The notes beneath the pieces are model-generated. The model did no database searches. It was not told the origin of the DNA and worked only from the letters and a program-made list of their open reading frames with translations. The position numbers and the translations under genes were made by a program. Shown here piece by piece: positions 60,901-64,000 of a stretch of 64,000 nt of DNA; within the stretch, counting starts at the first letter, position 1, and the number at the start of each line of letters is the position of its first letter. Origin of the DNA: Apostichopus japonicus (lineage: Eukaryota; Echinodermata; Holothuroidea; Aspidochirotida; Stichopodidae); contig NC_092562.1 in the NCBI RefSeq assembly GCF_037975245.1, positions 4,148,001 to 4,212,000 of the forward strand, read 5' to 3'.

Positions 60901-63900
60901 AATCATCAAAAATAGTTCCAGGCAGAAATGGTGTAATGGATTGGAAATTCCATTTCTATTGCATCCAGGAGAAACAACCTTGGTGAGGAAATATTGTACT
61001 TTGTACTCTTCTTGCCAGAGAGATACTGTAGATAGATAGGATGGTTTAACACGTATGTACACGTTTGACATTGTTATGTAAAGTATGTTATCAAACCTCT
61101 GCATTGTAGAGATGGTCTCTTGACCTTTGTACTAAGCTAAGCTCATACTTTGATAGTCAAAATATATGATAATGCTTTCGTGTCATTGCAATTTTTTGTC
61201 ACAAAATTGTAACGTCAAGAACAGAAGACCAGGCTTGTGCGGTATAGCAAATCCACTGTATTATGTGTATGTGTATGTGTATGTGTATATATATTGCCTC
61301 AGGTGCACACCCCTTGTTTGATGTGCCATATATGGGCTTTCTTTACAAGTAACATTCATGAATTTCCTTGGCTGGCATTTCTTCTGACCTGACAGGATAA
61401 TGCTGTATCAGACTAGCATGAAACAATATTCGTTTTTGTTGTACGATATGTTCATCTCAGACAGACATAGCAAAGTTTTTCATTCCCCCCCCCCTCCATT
61501 ATCCAGTCAAATTAAAAATGTAAAACTTATTCAATGAAATTTCAACTCGCAGGAACTGATTCTGAGAGCTAGACCATTCATTTTGTTTTGTTATTGGTTT
61601 TAATTTTTGTTGTGTCATGTTTTGCTTTGTTTTGTTTTGTTTTGTTATGTTATGTTTTTTTGTTTTTGATTGGTATGTATTTTTCAGTATAACATTTTTT
61701 TAATGTTTTTTTCCTAACACCCTATATACATAAATGTACATTTATCATATGTACATTTAATTAAATTCCTATGGTACACTATATGAGCAACAGTAGTGTA
61801 TGGTTGAAAATCTAACAAAACTCCAGCACCTAAATCAGTGAATACTTTAACCAGAATCACATCGCATTGCACAATATTTGGTCAAATTGCTATATAGGTC
61901 AAAAGATATAGAGTTTATTCCAACACAGGAAGGACAGTACAGTAAAACTCTGATTATCCAATCCCCTTTTATCCGAACCCTCAACTTTCTGCACCGGCCA
62001 TCCGTTCGTTATTAAAAAAGTCTGGAGGCCTAGTGTTATCTATACCAAGTACTGCACAGTACTGATATTATGGTACAACAAAATCTTCCTTGTCACAATT
62101 GCAATTAGGGATTCCCCTTCTAAAGTTTTTTCCTGCTATTGGAGTGAGTAAAACTAATGAATGACCAAGACACTTAACTATACCATGTTTAAAACAAATG
62201 TGCCCCGTAATGGTCACCCGGCCGGCGTACAGTAATGCCCCTTACCTCAGGTAAATTATTCCAAACATGAAAGAGCTGTGTTAGGCCCAAACTGAAACTA
62301 CTTTCTCCCATAATTTTCTTGATAAGAACCTCTAAAGTGGTCCGTGAAATTTTAGCTTGTTATGGGAATTAGTATTAGGTTAGGATAAAACCACTGACAC
62401 CAGTGTTTCCTGTACTATAGTGAGACGCCTATACAGTGATAATATATAGATTACTGAACATATGGTCAGAGTGGCCAAAGTACGCAACAACCCCCCCCCC
62501 CCATCCCCTAGCCTCCCGAGATGAAACACTTTCTTTTTCATTCCCTCTTTCCTATTTCCTAAAACAATCATCCAATTATGACAAATAGTATACACAATCA
62601 CAATTACAATTATAACATACTGTAGGTATCTTTAATTCTTATAGTCATAAATTAGTTAATTCATGAAAATTTGATTACCCAAACTTTTCGACCATCTGAA
62701 CTACCTTCAGTCCCAACCAGTTTGGATAATTGGGGGGGGGGGGGGCATATTTTATAAGTGACAAAATTCAGAACCATCAAACAGTTGTGACACAAAATTT
62801 GAAACACTAAATTAATCCATGACCTAAACAATGTATGTTAAAATTATGATATCAACTCCCGCGTGATCATCATGATATGATCTGTTTACATCTATATGTT
62901 AATAGTCATGTGCTTTCCTTCTCTTCTTCAGGAAATTGTTCATGTATCGGAAGCCTACCAATGAGCTGCAGGAGGAGCTACCAGGGATCTCTATACTGAA
63001 GCCGTTAGTAGGAGCAGATCCAAACCTGCAAGATAACTTAGAAACATTCTTCAATATTGCCTATCCAAAGGTAAAAAATAGTGAAAATAGCTCACAATTG
63101 ACGTTATATTACAATGGTTAATGGTATGAAAAGAACATGTTAAGATTTTATGTACAGCACAGTACTGTATTGTGTATGTAGCATAGCAATAATGGTGTAT
63201 GGTCATACTATAGTAATACCATTGTACAGTAGAATTAATCTTGGTTTCTTTCAATGACTGTAGACTAGCACTTGTTGATAAAATATAAATAATAAACTTT
63301 TGCAGCACATTAGAGTACATTAAATATGTGGTATATATATTCAATACTCTGTGTTTGGTAGAACAGTGAAGCATCTGTGACACTTGCTTGGGTCGGCAAT
63401 AACTCGATAATGGAGTGATGGTTATTATGACCTTATGAATATTAATGAGGGGTCAAACATAAAATTCTTTACATGGAAATAACTCTGCAAAGTCGGATTG
63501 TAGCCAAACTTGGTAAACAGTTGTTGTTGAATAGCTGGTACATGTACAGTAGGCTTTAAGTTTTTGTTCTGGGTTCCCCAAACATTTTGAGCCATTTTTG
63601 TGCTATTGGGCCCAAAATTTATTTCCACCTCAAATACATTTTGGGACACAATCATTGGGCCTGATTTTGTGTGACCCAATAATTTGTGACTATTTGGGCT
63701 CACATTTTTGCTGGTTTTTAATTTTGGGCCAAATATATATTTGTAGTGGCCAAACAATTTAGCGGGCCCAATTGTTTGGGAAAGGCCAAAAATTGCAATA
63801 ATTTCACAGCCTTATATCAGATATCCAAACTTGGAATACAGTTGTTGCTTAATAGCTCTATTACGTGTGGGCATTAATATTATGATATTGGGTGAATATG

Positions 63901-64000
63901 ACATAACACTTTAGAAGAATCCATTTTAAAATGCACCTCATTTGGTTTATTACTAAATTATTGCACATACATAGTGAAACGAAAGTGAAAGAATAATAAG
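51871..64000 (+). CDS. UGCG: UGCG, ceramide glucosyltransferase (5' part of gene)
   Basis: Two exons are visible (51871-51989 and 62932-63070) separated by a 10.9-kb intron; the gene continues past the window. Known role: UDP-glucose plus ceramide gives glucosylceramide, the first step of glycosphingolipid synthesis, at the cytosolic face of the Golgi (family GT21). Exon 1 encodes an N-terminal membrane anchor, about residues 10-40 (YLGSALAYLALGIEAIMLAF). Exon 2 reads ELPGISILKPLVGADPNLQD, then NLETFFNIAYPK, matching human [20 protein letters not shown] and NLETFFELDYPK. The GC/G split codon joins the exons in frame as FHVTGILFAKLFMYRKP, parallel to human MHFMAIIYTRLHLNKK. The catalytic D-D-D-(Q/R)xxRW residues lie downstream, so activity cannot be judged. 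Confidence 0.9.
51990..53790. other. UGCG intron 1, first part
   Basis: Unique-looking AT-rich intron sequence without a recognised exon or repeat. Confidence 0.6.
53792..55249. mobile_element. Non-autonomous hAT element in UGCG intron 1
   Basis: The element 53800-55241 (1442 bp) begins TAGTGTTGC and ends GCAACACTA, with subterminal ATCGGTATCGG and CCGATAT motifs repeated in inverted orientation at both ends. ACTGTATG flanks it on both sides (53792-53799 and 55242-55249). The TAGTG terminus and 8-bp duplication fit the hAT superfamily. No transposase frame is left. Confidence 0.88.
55669..55712 (+). ncRNA. Hammerhead-like ribozyme motif, probably decayed
   Basis: CTGATGA (55674-55680) is followed by a CGCC/GGCG hairpin (55682-55694, loop GCACA) and then GAAAC (55696-55700). 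GTTGT before the core (55669-55673) pairs with ACAAC after it (55708-55712), in the position of stem I. The cleavage triplet would be GCC at 55705-55707, where active hammerheads need NUH, and stem III is almost absent. The layout recalls the minimal type I hammerheads of Penelope-like elements. Chance or a degraded copy is quite possible. Confidence 0.35.
55720..57950. other. UGCG intron 1, middle part
   Basis: AT-rich DNA with a G-run near 56125. No exon recognised on either strand. Confidence 0.5.
57958..58080 (+). CDS. Possible small membrane protein or terminal exon, unassigned
   Basis: After a good acceptor (TCCTGTTTTTACAG, ending 57954), a frame reads MSDISTPNAMPAILYIVINA, then LSLGWLLLKRNLEKLSSTAK and TGA. 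It has one convincing hydrophobic helix (about residues 10-28) flanked by positive charges, as in real membrane proteins. It cannot be an alternative end of UGCG exon 1: that junction would read a stop after 17 codons. It may be the last exon of a nested gene whose other exons I cannot see, or a 40-residue protein. I do not recognise the family. Confidence 0.3.
   Translation: MSDISTPNAMPAILYIVINALSLGWLLLKRNLEKLSSTAK
58945..59950. repeat. Minisatellite, 31-bp unit, UGCG intron 1
   Basis: About thirty-two units of the form ACTACACTGTATAGAGCTAC followed by AGTAAGAACAG, with shorter variants lacking the TAGAG part (TGTATGAACTACAATAAG). The order of variants repeats, pointing to block duplication. 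Confidence 0.95.
59951..61935. other. UGCG intron 1, later part
   Basis: No exon recognised. There is a G-run near 60698, a (GTATGT)n run near 61266-61290 and a (TTTTG)n stretch at 61615-61650. Confidence 0.55.
61938..62745 (+). mobile_element. Fragment resembling a pogo/Tigger-type mariner element
   Basis: CAGTAAAACTCTGATTATCC starts at 61940 right after a TA, the format of a pogo/Tigger left end. A diverged counterpart (GTTTGGATAATTGG) ends at about 62735 but runs into a G tract instead of a clean terminus. There is no intact transposase frame. Confidence 0.35.
62932..63070 (+). CDS. UGCG: UGCG exon 2 (start of the GT21 catalytic domain)
   Basis: Acceptor CTCTTCTTCAG, donor CCAAAG/GTAAAA. 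It encodes KLFMYRKPTNELQEELPGIS and ILKPLVGADPNLQDNLETFF, the hallmark start of the ceramide glucosyltransferase domain. Confidence 0.97.
63071..64000. other. Start of UGCG intron 2 with an internal diverged repeat
   Basis: Segments near 63495-63535 and 63820-63855 share CCAAACTTGG(T/A)A(A/T)ACAGTTGTTG and AATAGCT, so part of this stretch is an imperfect duplication. The middle is rich in GGGCC and AATTTGGG words. No exon is seen. Confidence 0.5.

Overview
The window is animal nuclear DNA, not prokaryotic or viral. Genes are split by GT-AG introns, intergenic DNA is AT-rich, and there are many (TA)n tracts, minisatellites and small DNA transposons. The two genes I can identify with confidence, an SLC38A9 orthologue and the start of a UGCG orthologue, are both metazoan. 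Repeat content and sequence style suggest a marine invertebrate deuterostome, possibly an echinoderm; that assignment is an inference with low confidence.

Layout. 1-23.9 kb is gene-poor. It holds three unassigned ORFs near the left end, a 2.7-kb transposon-like unit (2473-5215), three hAT-type MITEs with perfect 8-bp target duplications, several minisatellites and long (TA)n tracts. 23.97-25.14 kb holds an intact 156-codon intronless ORF encoding a single-pass membrane protein that resembles the KCNE family of potassium-channel beta subunits. 27.1-28.6 kb holds TTAA-flanked MITE-like elements. 29.4-45.3 kb is a complete SLC38A9 gene on the + strand: 14 coding exons in any one transcript, in phase throughout, 553 residues. 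45.3-51.8 kb is 3' UTR and intergenic DNA. 51.87 kb to the right edge is the 5' part of UGCG: exon 1, an 11-kb intron filled with repeats, and exon 2. The rest of UGCG lies beyond the window.

The most interesting observation is in SLC38A9. The exon for the predicted sixth membrane helix is present twice in tandem (38651-38757 and 40417-40523). Both copies are 107 nt, have the same phase and intact splice sites, and encode 36-residue peptides identical at 21 positions. Because 107 is not a multiple of 3, using both copies or neither breaks the frame, so these look like mutually exclusive exons. In the APC transporter fold this helix pairs with helix 1 around the substrate site, so the swap could give two versions of a lysosomal arginine sensor. 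A second oddity is five decoy 3' splice sites at exact 35-bp spacing just upstream of the acceptor of exon 13.

Functionally, SLC38A9 (lysosomal arginine sensing for mTORC1), UGCG (glucosylceramide synthesis) and the KCNE-like ORF (potassium-channel modulation) form no obvious pathway; this is ordinary animal gene neighbourhood. All identifications come from reading translations and from remembered family features, without database searches.
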